A stretch of DNA of 15,036 bases from Candidatus Nitrosopolaris nunavutensis (GTDB lineage: Archaea; Thermoproteota; Nitrososphaeria; Nitrososphaerales; Nitrososphaeraceae), in NCBI GenBank assembly GCA_002501855.1, contig DAOM01000180.1, positions 1 through 15,036 of the forward strand, in the 5' to 3' direction. Position 1 is the first letter of the stretch; every line of letters starts with the position of its first letter. A program made the translations under genes and the position numbers. Under the pieces are notes generated by a model, which was given only the letters and a program-made list of their open reading frames with translations, was not told where the DNA came from and did no database searches. Positions 1 through 6,455 of the stretch are shown here, in pieces.

Positions 1-2
1 GT

Positions 3-272
3 GAGTTGAGCTACAAACTAGGTCCGCGTATACCTATGCTTGTAATTTCCCCATACGCAAAAGTAAATTTTATAAATCATAGCATAACAGATCTATCGTC
101 AATCCTGCGCTTTATTGAAGACAACTGGGGATTAGGACGAATAGGAAACCAATCTTTTGATGTCAAAGCTGGACTAATTAATAACATGTTTCATCTTAGC
201 ACCACCGGACATGCTGGGAAGCTTTTCTTAGATCCGACTACTGGTATACAAAATTCTACTGCAGCGAAGTAA
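3..272 (+). CDS. Phosphoesterase (phospholipase C / acid phosphatase family), C-terminal part
   Basis: This is the C-terminal end of a gene that begins before the window; the frame is open to base 3, so the TTG at position 6 is not a real start. The readable part carries the segment GPRIPMLVISPYAKVNFINH followed by a D-L-S-S-I-L-R-F-I-E-D-N-W-G-L block, which is typical of the C-terminal part of the phosphoesterase family PF04185 (bacterial phospholipase C and acid phosphatase AcpA relatives), where proline- and aspartate-rich loops close the active site. Family members hydrolyse phosphate esters and are usually exported; the export signal would lie in the missing part. The chain ends about 30 residues after the recognisable domain in a Thr/Ser-rich tail. 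A T-rich terminator-like run follows at once. Family assignment is good; the exact substrate cannot be told. Confidence 0.85.
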   Translation, partial: ELSYKLGPRIPMLVISPYAKVNFINHSITDLSSILRFIEDNWGLGRIGNQSFDVKAGLINNMFHLSTTGHAGKLFLDPTTGIQNSTAAK

Positions 273-279
273 CCCAACA

Positions 280-293
280 TTTTTTAATTTTTT
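280..293 (+). terminator. T-rich termination signal after the phosphoesterase gene
   Basis: Two runs of six T separated by AA begin 8 bases after the stop codon of the phosphoesterase. Archaeal RNA polymerase terminates at such U-rich stretches without needing a hairpin. Confidence 0.5.
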
Positions 294-615
294 CACATCT
301 ACAAAGTGCCTCTGAACAGCCTGGATCCACACATAACTATGATGTCCTATTAGAAGCAGTTCATGACTCAAAGGCTGGCATAGTACATATACAATATGAA
401 CAAGGCTTGGATTAGTATTAGGCCTTATGAATTGTGATAAGACGCCTACTAATATAGATTCTTTTTATCATGACTGCAAAGTCCAATTGTCACCATTAGT
501 TGTACACACTTCTAATTCAAAAAGTGCTGCAGATACCACGTAGTTGAACCAGTCAAATATGCTATGGGATCGACGCAAAGATTCCTTATGGATATCGGAT
601 CACGAATTTGATCTA
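294..615 (+). pseudogene. Coding-like debris between two convergent genes
   Basis: No intact gene is visible here. Two plus-strand stretches read like protein but lack a usable start and lie in different frames. One is open through 302-414 and contains E-A-V-H-D-S-K-A-G-I-V-H-I-Q-Y-E-Q-G before a TAG. The other starts at an ATG at 427 and contains D-C-K-V-Q-L-S-P-L-V-V-H-T before a TAG at 541. A one-base shift near 405-415 would join them into a chain of about 75 residues. I do not recognise the family. They could be fragments of one decayed gene, or chance. Confidence 0.25.
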
Positions 616-1587
616 TTATCCTCCATTCAATATATACTGTAATAAAGCATTTAATTCCACGACTGCAAGACAACATACTTTATCTGCGCCTCCATAATAA
701 ACGTGTAATTTCTCGTCTATAACACAAGCGCCTGTTGGAAAAACCACATTATTAACATCGCCAATTCTTTCGTATGGTTCCTGAGGCTGTAAGACAGGCT
801 CTTTTGTTCTGGCTATTACTTTAACAGGATTGTTCAGATCCAGAAGAGCAGCTCCAGTTCTATAGACCAAATCTTTATCCACACCATGATAAATCAAAAG
901 CCAACCATGCTTGGTTTTTATTGGAGGCGGACCTGATCCAATCTTTAGCTCTTCCCAGTCTTGCTCGGGTTTCATAAGTACGGTGTTCTTTTCAAAATTT
1001 GATAGTGTGTTGCCTTCAGCAATCCAAATACTTGGTTTATCAATACCAAATTTTGGGCCAACCCAGCTCCGTGGTCTGTGTAAAAGCACATATTTTTGAT
1101 TTATCTTTTCTGGAAAGAGAACAACATCCTTATTATCTGAACCTTTGCTAGTTATTATTCCTAGTCTTGTACAATTATGAAAATCGTTAGTTGTAGCTAA
1201 AGCAGTTGAACCTATTGGTCCTTTCACTACATAATCAGAAAGTACTACGTATGAGAAATATACTTGATTATCAATTGTCATCAGTCGAGGATCTTCTAAT
1301 CCATACTTTTCATATCCTTCTGTCGGTCCAAAAGCGATTTCATTTTTCCTTTCAAAAGTAAATCCATCTGTGCTACATGCATAGCCAAACCTTGAGATAT
1401 ACTGTTTATACTCACCAATTGCCCTATAAAGCATGTGAACCTTATTTCCATCGTATAAGATCGCAGGGTTAAAGACTGCTTTTGATTCCCACCAGACATC
1501 TTTATTTGGTAGCAGGATTGGATTGTTTTTATATCTTCCCATTAATGCTTTTCCGCTTTTATACAGGCTGTTTGTCTTTAGTACCAT
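616..1587 (-). CDS. Glycosidase, GH130 family (beta-mannoside phosphorylase/hydrolase type)
   Basis: A 323-residue protein, a normal length for GH130, which has a five-bladed beta-propeller fold. Family landmarks in order: NPILLP (22-27), W-E-S-x-A-V-F-N-P-A (33-42), M-L-Y-R (52-55), the signature G-L-E-D-P-R (96-101) whose Asp (about 99) is the catalytic acid in this family, V-V-L-F-P (155-159), L-L-H-R-P (168-172), G-S-G-P-P-P (217-222), Y-H-G (233-235) and Y-Y-G-G-A-D (297-302). GH130 enzymes act on beta-mannosides, by phosphorolysis or hydrolysis depending on subfamily. There is no signal peptide, so it is probably cytoplasmic and may act on mannosyl glycans or compatible-solute-like glycosides. 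ATG at 1587 is used; a second ATG 15 codons later would also keep the domain whole. A perfect hairpin sits just before the start. It converges with the phosphoesterase and stands alone. Substrate is unknown. Confidence 0.9.
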   Translation of the reverse strand: MVLKTNSLYKSGKALMGRYKNNPILLPNKDVWWESKAVFNPAILYDGNKVHMLYRAIGEYKQYISRFGYACSTDGFTFERKNEIAFGPTEGYEKYGLEDPRLMTIDNQVYFSYVVLSDYVVKGPIGSTALATTNDFHNCTRLGIITSKGSDNKDVVLFPEKINQKYVLLHRPRSWVGPKFGIDKPSIWIAEGNTLSNFEKNTVLMKPEQDWEELKIGSGPPPIKTKHGWLLIYHGVDKDLVYRTGAALLDLNNPVKVIARTKEPVLQPQEPYERIGDVNNVVFPTGACVIDEKLHVYYGGADKVCCLAVVELNALLQYILNGG

Positions 1588-1595
1588 GGCTTTAA

Positions 1596-1616
1596 AGCTC
1601 CCTATTTATGGGAGCT
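1596..1616 (-). promoter_or_regulatory. Perfect inverted repeat just upstream of the GH130 start
   Basis: Seven-base arms AGCTCCC and GGGAGCT flank a seven-base A/T loop. The repeat ends 8 bases before the ATG of the GH130 gene. It could be an operator or, if transcribed, a leader hairpin occluding the start; the A/T loop could also be part of the promoter. Only the symmetry is seen directly. Confidence 0.4.
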
Positions 1617-1854
1617 ATTATTTCTTTCAATATGATAGTCAAGAGATTATTATTTATGTCCACCAGCTAAATTGTAACGTTCTTATAGCAAACATTGGTA
1701 CTGCGCGTAAATAATGAAGACTGGTGTAGGGCCACCTTTTCGATGGTATATTGCATAGCATTAACCCTTCATTTACACTCACACCTTATCATTTATTATT
1801 TGATTGGATTTTTTCTCCTAAAACTTAGTATAATGTCACTGTAATCATCATATT
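1617..1854. other. Intergenic stretch with no identified gene
   Basis: This is AT-rich sequence upstream of the GH130 gene. I see no convincing coding phrase on either strand. An ORF on the plus strand that runs through 1523-1714 mostly lies opposite the GH130 gene and its upstream hairpin, and has no protein-like character. Confidence 0.3.
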
Positions 1855-2100
1855 CTATAGAACATCCCTCGTCTGCGGTCCTTGTGTGTCAGGAACGTGT
1901 CCAACATCATCAGGACCTACAACAACAATCTGATAATGAAATAAACACCAGAACTGTCAGCAGGACTTTCAGAACACCTTCGCTAATAGTTAACCGATCT
2001 AAAGTTTGAAGACCGCCAAATGCGTACTATAATGAGAGCTTGGACAAAGACCCCCCATCTCGGCAACTGTCCCATTGCAGTCCACGGTGAAGCCGTGAAA
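1855..2100 (-). pseudogene. Decayed minus-strand gene (probable exported or membrane protein), family unknown
   Basis: Three minus-strand stretches in successive positions but different frames read like protein. Near 2094-2002 is F-T-V-D-C-N-G-T-V-A-E-M-G-G-L-C, ending in TAG at 2001-1999. Next comes a hydrophobic chain including L-T-I-S-E-G-V-L-K-V-L-L-T-V-L-V-F at about 2000-1935. Near 1930-1858 is I-V-V-V-G-P-D-D-V-G-H-V-P-D-T-Q, ending in TAG at 1857-1855. Order and orientation fit one broken gene. I cannot name the family. It is a weak call because it rests only on how protein-like the translated phrases look. Confidence 0.3.
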
Positions 2101-2507
2101 CAAAAATATCTATCGATAGAACTGATGCTGCTTGTGGCATAAAAAATGACGAAGCATTATAGGTTTGAATGAATATGTGCCTTTCAATTAGTACTGAAAA
2201 TTAATCTATCTATCTATCGAAAAAATAAGGCAATAACCATGAATCTACCATAAGAAAAAAAATACTTTACTGCACTTGCACAACAGAAAGTGTAGATGCT
2301 ATCTAGTACAATGGATACTTGTACATACAGATATTTAGAATCGATAGAACAACGAAATAGTATCATATAATAGAAATTGATTTAAACTTTAGTACTAAGT
2401 TTGGGCTCTCATAAATAATTGGTTTGACTCTAGCAAAATATGAAATACAGAAGCAGTAGCAACATTGGTCATGTTCAAGGCGGTGCAGTCGGTGGCGCGG
2501 ATGGGGA
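2101..2507. other. Intergenic stretch with short repeats
   Basis: No gene is evident. There is a perfect 12-base palindrome TCTATCGATAGA at 2109-2120, part of which (TCGATAGAAC) recurs at 2341-2350, and a short ATCT tandem run at 2204-2218. I see no clear TATA box about 26 bases ahead of the next gene. Confidence 0.3.
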
Positions 2508-2522
2508 GTGGCTTTGTCCCAA

Positions 2523-2759
2523 ATGAAAACAGCATTATTTTTGCTAGTACCAGTACTGGTGTTAGTCTTAGCGCCATTAACGGTAGTAATGCCACGCGCA
2601 TTCGCAACCGGACCATACGACGACGGATACAATACAGCGAAATTCGACTTCTTACACCATAGATCATATAGCGACTCCTGCCACACCGATTGTACTCAGT
2701 ACAAATTGGGATACTCTGAAGCATGGAATACGTTAAATGGCTGGTTAGGAAATCGTTAA
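2523..2759 (+). CDS. Small secreted protein with Y-D-D-G-Y motif
   Basis: A 78-residue protein beginning at an ATG at 2523; a GTG at 2508 in the same frame would add five residues. The N-terminus is a clear Sec signal peptide: Lys-2, a run of about 20 hydrophobic residues, and a likely A-x-A cleavage in R-A-F-A about residue 28. The mature part, roughly 50 residues, starts G-P-Y-D-D-G-Y-N-T-A-K-F-D-F, has two Cys in S-C-H-T-D-C, and continues with Y-K-L-G-Y-S-E-A-W-N. The same pattern, Y-[DN]-D-G-[YF] followed about 35 residues later by a G-Y and W-N segment, recurs in the protein at 11250-11684, so the two are paralogues. The two Cys could form a disulphide outside the cell. I know such proteins only as short uncharacterised thaumarchaeal secreted proteins; function is unknown. 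ORFs on the opposite strand here look like shadows. Confidence 0.7.
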   Translation: MKTALFLLVPVLVLVLAPLTVVMPRAFATGPYDDGYNTAKFDFLHHRSYSDSCHTDCTQYKLGYSEAWNTLNGWLGNR

Positions 2760-3227
2760 GCGTCCCTGAAATCCGAACTGCTGCTCGGCCTGTTGAATCT
2801 GAGCAGGAGTTTGGCCCACTTGTTGCAAGGTAAGATATTACACCGGCTGGAATGTGGCGCACTGGCGTGGTTAGCAATCCCTACATGATTCATTTCTCAG
2901 CTGAGTTCACTGGGGAAGCTTCTAGGTCAGTAAGATGGGGCGTTGATTCGTCGGGCTACTTGTAGACCTTTCATAGATAGAGAGGAGCAAATGGTGGAGG
3001 AGCTACTAGAACAAAATTAATGTATAAAGCGTATATGTCTTGCTCCCCCAGCTTACGGATAATCACTACTTACACGAGATGCCAGTTGTTACAGGTTAAT
3101 AATTTCTGAAGTTGTATTCCTCATGTGACTATGTGGTTGACATAATCTATTAACATGACAGCGTATTGTTATTGTCATTGAATGCAAATCAAAATAATAT
3201 CTTGGCACCGTCTACTACTAATATTAT
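2760..3227. other. Intergenic stretch with possible gene fragments
   Basis: No intact long gene is present. On the plus strand a 37-codon ORF at 2852-2965 (ATG to TAG) reads M-W-R-T-G-V-V-S-N-P-Y-M-I-H-F-S and then R-W-G-V-D-S-S-G-Y, which looks like real protein. On the minus strand at about 2846-2750 there is a Gln-rich phrase Q-V-G-Q-T-P-A-Q-I-Q-Q-A-E-Q-Q-F. Neither has a recognised family or promoter. They may be remnants of two decayed genes. From 2970 to 3227 I see nothing. Confidence 0.25.
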
Positions 3228-3240
3228 AAAAAATTGAAAA
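3228..3240 (-). terminator. T-rich termination signal after the SDR gene
   Basis: On the minus strand, a TTTT run and then a TTTTTT run lie within 20 bases after the TAG stop of the dehydrogenase. This fits U-rich archaeal termination. Confidence 0.4.
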
Positions 3241-3245
3241 TAACT

Positions 3246-4088
3246 CTACTTTATCAGATTTTGCTTCATCATTTTATAAAACTCTTCATCAGACTTGTTT
3301 CTTTTACCTTCCATCCAGGTTTCTATATCCTTTCCAGCTAAATACCTGAGACTAGGATTTTCACTTGTAACAGCTTTGAGCACTACTTTTGCTACAAGGT
3401 CTGGAGAAGACCCATTTTCCATCATATGCTCAAAGCTTGTAGCCATTTTTTGCATTATCTGCGAATATGGAGAGTTAGGATCTTGAGATTTCTTGGCAAC
3501 AACCATAGCATTAGCAAAGTTTGTTCTAATAACTCCGGGTTCTACTAGGACTACTTTTATTCCAAATGGCTCCAATTCGTAGGCCATAGATTCACTCAAT
3601 CCTTCAACTGCGAATTTTGTACTAACATAAGCAGAGCCTCCCGGGTAACCTAACCTGCCTGCACCTGAACTCATGTTTACGATTATCCCGAATTCTTGCT
3701 TCCTCATAATGGGAAGAATTGCTTGAGTGGTTCTTATTACTCCGAATAGGTTGGTTTCAAACTGTGCCTTTATCTCATCCGTTGTAAGATCCTCAAACGC
3801 TCCATTAAGTGCATAACCCGCATTATTCACCAATACGTCTATTCGCCCCACTTCAGATAATATTGCTTGTACTGCGTTCTTGATAGATATATCATCGGTA
3901 ACATCAAGCTGATTTATATGAATAGGCAAGTTTTCTTTCGTCGCAACTGATTTTATATTCTCACTTTTATTCAGATTACGCATTGTAGCATACGTCCGAA
4001 ATCCGCTTCTTGCCAATGCTAACGACGTCTCATGGCCTACTCCGCTTGAGGTGCCCGTAACTACAGCAACTTTTTGATTAGATGTCAT
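3246..4088 (-). CDS. Short-chain dehydrogenase/reductase (classical SDR)
   Basis: A 280-residue NAD(P)-dependent oxidoreductase with a Rossmann fold. The cofactor motif T-G-T-S-S-G-V-G is at residues 11-18, followed by an Arg at 37 (M-R-N) that favours NADPH, the L-D-V-T of the adenine pocket at 61-64, and N-N-A-G at 88-91. The catalytic set is complete: Asn 113, Ser 140/141, Tyr 154 and Lys 158 in the Y-x-x-x-K motif, with P-G at 184-185. The length is slightly over the usual 250 because of a C-terminal extension (about 200-280) that probably forms the substrate pocket. Sequence style resembles the group that includes 17-beta-hydroxysteroid-like and fatty-acyl reductases, but the substrate cannot be inferred. 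Cytoplasmic. ATG at 4088 is the natural start, five residues before the first beta strand. Stop is TAG. Monocistronic, next to a stretch of decayed genes. Confidence 0.93.
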   Translation of the reverse strand: MTSNQKVAVVTGTSSGVGHETSLALARSGFRTYATMRNLNKSENIKSVATKENLPIHINQLDVTDDISIKNAVQAILSEVGRIDVLVNNAGYALNGAFEDLTTDEIKAQFETNLFGVIRTTQAILPIMRKQEFGIIVNMSSGAGRLGYPGGSAYVSTKFAVEGLSESMAYELEPFGIKVVLVEPGVIRTNFANAMVVAKKSQDPNSPYSQIMQKMATSFEHMMENGSSPDLVAKVVLKAVTSENPSLRYLAGKDIETWMEGKRNKSDEEFYKMMKQNLIK

Positions 4089-4252
4089 CTTATTTTCTTT
4101 TTAATATTTAGTAATACATAAGACTACCTTTCACAATATGTAACAAATCAATAATACTGTTGATACTTTTGTAGAAATGACGACAAAGTAGTATTAGTTA
4201 ATATTGGAAAACTGCTCTAAATAGTAGACTAGTCACTCTGGTTGGGATAATT

Positions 4253-4417
4253 ATGATTACCCGAAAAGCTAGTTTTTCTCGCACACAGAAGTCAATCATG
4301 GTAAATCATACGGGTACGTCTTATTAGTACTCGTCCAAGAGAACTGGAGAAAAGTATTCTGCATTCAAGGTATTGGTAGAGGTTAAACAAGCAATATCTT
4401 GGGATGCTGGGTATTGA
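4253..4417 (+). pseudogene. 53-codon ORF interrupted by an in-frame TAG, family unknown
   Basis: From the ATG at 4253 one frame reads like a small basic protein, M-I-T-R-K-A-S-F-S-R-T-Q-K-S-I-M-V-N-H-T, is interrupted by TAG at 4325-4327, and then continues for 29 more protein-like codons including E-K-Y-S-A-F-K-V-L-V-E-V-K-Q-A-I before TGA at 4415. No other stop interrupts it. It could be a small gene knocked out by one nonsense change, or the second half could start internally. No family is recognised. Confidence 0.35.
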
Positions 4418-4476
4418 CCTTTTGTAGTAAAGGATAACTGAAGAAAAATTAATGTAATTTACAATAAGTTATATCA

Positions 4477-4821
4477 ATGATCCTCAAAGGCAAGGAGGAC
4501 AAGGGTTTGTTATCAATGGATACGCAGCACAATGGATCAATATTTGGAATATCGCCAATTGTTTTGTGTTTCGCATCTTTTGGGTTAGAATACAAAGAAA
4601 GAAGTAAATTCACTTCGATATTACTCATAGTAGGAGGAGCAATGATCTCAACATTCTGACTAATGGTACCAGCGATGGGTTTATTCTTGTTCTTCTTCTA
4701 TATTGTGCTTTGAAATATCTATCTACAGATTGTCCTGGGCGCTATCATAATGGGACTAGGTGTACTGAAAGTGTTTCAAGAAAAGAAATTCGACACATAC
4801 AATAGGAGAGTACCAAACTAG
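4477..4821 (+). pseudogene. Small multi-pass membrane protein interrupted by two in-frame TGA codons
   Basis: Starting at ATG 4477 (or, more like related membrane proteins, ATG 4516), a single frame encodes a polar start, then S-I-F-G-I-S-P-I-V-L-C-F-A-S-F, a positively charged K-E-R-S-K turn, and S-I-L-L-I-V-G-G-A-M-I-S. A TGA follows at 4657. The same frame continues with M-V-P-A-M-G-L-F-L-F-F-F-Y-I-V-L to a second TGA at 4711, then Q-I-V-L-G-A-I-I-M-G-L-G-V-L-K-V-F and a charged tail to TAG at 4819. Without the two TGAs this would be a protein of about 100-115 residues with three or four membrane helices. The frame is otherwise kept, which points to recent nonsense mutations (for example TGG to TGA) rather than long decay. 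The first 60 codons could still be translated as a truncated protein. Confidence 0.55.
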
Positions 4822-4866
4822 AGGACGAACAGAAAAAATGCAAGAGATGATGGATCCTATAAGCGG

Positions 4867-5154
4867 ATGAACAAGAAGAGGCTGTCGAAGGACTTGCAGG
4901 TAGTAGGAAATATTGTAGCTACTGATGAAGAGTAATTCATAATCTTGCCAGGTGCTCCCTACGAATATAGTATCCCGAAATCTCGAGCAGACAGATCGCG
5001 AGGTAATGATGTCTTACCAGACTTTCGTCTCGACGATTTATTGTTCGTGGAGTTAGCATCTCTAAGCAAGACCTAGGGATGTGAACGAGATATTAAGGTG
5101 CTAAAAAATTGTAAGAAAAATATCATGGATCCTATAGTGAAGAAGGGAAATTGA
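4867..5154 (+). pseudogene. PRC-barrel-like small protein interrupted by in-frame TAA and TAG
   Basis: From ATG 4867 one frame reads M-N-K-K-R-L-S-K-D-L-Q-V-V-G-N-I-V-A-T-D, then TAA at 4933. The same frame goes on with I-I-L-P-G-A-P-Y-E-Y-S-I-P-K-S-R and G-N-D-V-L-P-D-F-R-L-D-D-L-L to TAG at 5074, then about 25 Lys-rich codons to TGA at 5152. The order 'V-x-G-x-[VI]-V-A-x-D ... Y-E-Y-x-I-P-K ... L-D-[DE]-L' is what I would expect for a short PRC-barrel/DUF2171-like protein of about 70-80 residues, a beta-barrel module common in archaea. The frame is intact apart from the stops, so inactivation seems recent. Family assignment is from pattern memory only. Confidence 0.5.
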
Positions 5155-5297
5155 AAATGATACCTTGCTTTTGTAACGCAACTGTGGTGATATCTATTGC
5201 TGATATGGCCCTCTAATGTCGAGGCAACTCATATTCCAAACATAATGGAATGGATCTGATTATTAAATAATTAAGAATAAAGATCATCTCACTTCCG

Positions 5298-5530
5298 TTA
5301 GTCCGAAAATAAGGTAAAGATGCTAATGGCGGTATCTATCGCCACCAGTCCTGCAAGAATATAGTATCTCCCCATGCGGTAACGATCTGTCCCTGGAGTT
5401 CGAAAAATTCAGAGTAGCTCAACTTCCTGAAACCCAGCTGAGTGGTTCCTGAAATGCTGTAGCCATATCGACCTTGTCGCTAGAAACCGTGATTTCAGAG
5501 TGAACGGATACTCGGGTATTGTTGCATCAT
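5298..5530 (-). pseudogene. Frameshifted minus-strand membrane protein remnant
   Basis: The minus strand from about 5530 down to the TAA at 5300-5298 reads like protein in shifting frames. First comes V-H-S-E-I-T-V-S-S-D-K-V-D-M-A-T-A-F. Next, in another frame, G-F-R-K-L-S-Y-S-E-F-F-E-L-Q-G. Last, in a third, T-D-R-Y-R-M-G-R-Y-Y-I-L-A-G-L-V-A-I-D-T and A-I-S-I-F-T-L-F-S-D before the stop. The last part looks like a C-terminal membrane helix. Two single-base indels would make one chain of roughly 75 residues. No named family is recognised. A plus-strand alternative has no comparable phrase. Confidence 0.4.
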
Positions 5531-5631
5531 GTTACGTTCTATGATATCAATATAGTGAACGGTGATCTATGTACATCCATGACATAACAAATATCTACTC
5601 GTACTTACATTGTAGAACACGCAGGTAAAGT

Positions 5632-5739
5632 ATGCTCGTCTGCGTTGCGTGTAAAGGTACTGGCTTAATCTTCAAAATAGTGGAGAACGAGGCAGGGAAG
5701 TCCTTTATCGAAGAATGTCCTGACTGTAATGATTTGTAG
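5632..5739 (+). CDS. 35-residue zinc-ribbon protein (two CxxC motifs)
   Basis: A complete small gene from ATG 5632 to TAG 5737-5739. It encodes C-V-A-C-K-G-T-G (residues 4-11) and C-P-D-C (29-32), separated by a 17-residue linker with charged residues. C-x-x-C-x-G-T-G followed by C-x-x-C is the arrangement of one zinc site of the DnaJ cysteine-rich domain and of many archaeal mini zinc ribbons, so it probably binds one Zn ion. AGGTAA ends five bases before the ATG, a weak Shine-Dalgarno resemblance. It stands between decayed genes but has no stop or frameshift itself. It may be a real microprotein, or the surviving end of a larger lost gene; the clean ATG and the spacing favour the former. 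Confidence 0.55.
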   Translation: MLVCVACKGTGLIFKIVENEAGKSFIEECPDCNDL

Positions 5740-5991
5740 TATCTGTCAATTCGTGCTTATGGTCCCATAGCCTCCGTTAGTCTATTAAATATCGAGTTGT
5801 TATTTTACATTAAAATATTCATACACATCCTGAACCGTATTTCTTCGCCTACTATGCTGGTTTAGATGAAGAGCCTTATTCTTCTAAGAAACCCGGTAAT
5901 TGCTCTATTAGACCGATGTATTGGGGTTAGTTGATCCCGATAAACTTTTGTTCCAACGAGACAAATTGTCGTAGTACTTAAGCCTAGGCGC
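5740..5991 (+). other. Gap with one gene-like fragment
   Basis: A 37-codon open stretch at 5817-5930 without a start codon reads H-P-E-P-Y-F-F-A-Y-Y-A-G-L-D-E-E-P-Y and then C-S-I-R-P-M-Y-W-G before TAG. It is protein-like and may be another remnant. The rest of the gap shows nothing. Confidence 0.25.
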
Positions 5992-6011
5992 TATAGTCTA
6001 TATAGACTATA
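5992..6011. promoter_or_regulatory. Perfect 20-base palindrome upstream of the 6047 operon
   Basis: TATAGTCTATATAGACTATA is a perfect palindrome ending 36 bases before the ATG at 6047 and 5 bases before the likely TATA box at 6017-6024. Its place next to the TATA box is where archaeal activators, or repressors that block TFB/TBP, bind. A dimeric regulator binding here is inferred from symmetry and position. Confidence 0.55.
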
Positions 6012-6016
6012 ACTAA

Positions 6017-6024
6017 TTATATAG
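6017..6024 (+). promoter_or_regulatory. TATA box of the 6047 operon
   Basis: TTATATAG is centred 26-27 bases before the ATG at 6047, the spacing expected for a leaderless archaeal transcript that starts at the A of the start codon. Confidence 0.5.
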
Positions 6025-6046
6025 TAGTGTTTTATATATTTTGTTC

Positions 6047-6433
6047 ATGTCAAAAACTACATCTGGGACTGCGCTGCCTACCGGACCCAATGATGAACAG
6101 CAGAACTTACCACCACCACAAGAGCAGACAGAATCCAAACTCCCAAGAAATGAATTAACATTAATAAAAAAATTACCACAGCAAATTAAGGAAATAGTTG
6201 AACAAAATGCTAGAATAGAACTCCACCTAAAGGGCATTAACAAGGACATTAAACAGATCAGCCAGGCTCATCCTGATAAAGCAGAAAGCAGAGAATCAAT
6301 CAAGCAAATACAATCCCAAATAGCGCAGCTACAGACACATGTAACAAAGATTGGAATTGCTGTCGACAATGCCTTTGCAAATATAAAGTCAAAGAAAAAG
6401 GGCAAGAAGAACGGCAAGAAAAACAAGAAGTAA
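6047..6433 (+). CDS. Coiled-coil protein with Lys-rich C-terminus
   Basis: A 128-residue cytoplasmic protein with no signal peptide or membrane helix. Residues 1-35 are Pro/Gln/Thr-rich and probably disordered. About 36-112 carry heptad-like spacing of Leu/Ile (I-K-K-L-P-Q-Q-I-K-E-I-V, then I-K-Q-I-Q-S-Q-I-A-Q-L) that predicts a coiled coil. The end, from residue 114, is almost all Lys, Gly, Asn and Ser and could bind nucleic acid or polyphosphate. ATG at 6047 is preferred over the in-frame TTG at 6041 because the TATA box fits it. It is the first gene of an apparent operon: the phosphatase reading frame begins about 22 bases after its stop, and that protein also ends in a Lys-rich tail. No named family is recognised, but the open frame, codon use and promoter make it a confident gene. 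Confidence 0.8.
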   Translation: MSKTTSGTALPTGPNDEQQNLPPPQEQTESKLPRNELTLIKKLPQQIKEIVEQNARIELHLKGINKDIKQISQAHPDKAESRESIKQIQSQIAQLQTHVTKIGIAVDNAFANIKSKKKGKKNGKKNKK

Positions 6434-6455
6434 CGAGCTAGACAAATAAAAGCAA

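Noticed and set aside
2204..2218. ATCT tandem run
   Set aside because: Too short and AT-rich to be a CRISPR or meaningful satellite.
2395..2877. 160-residue minus-strand ORF across the small secreted gene
   Set aside because: It lies opposite a gene with a clear signal peptide and a paralogue, and has no domain or export signal of its own.
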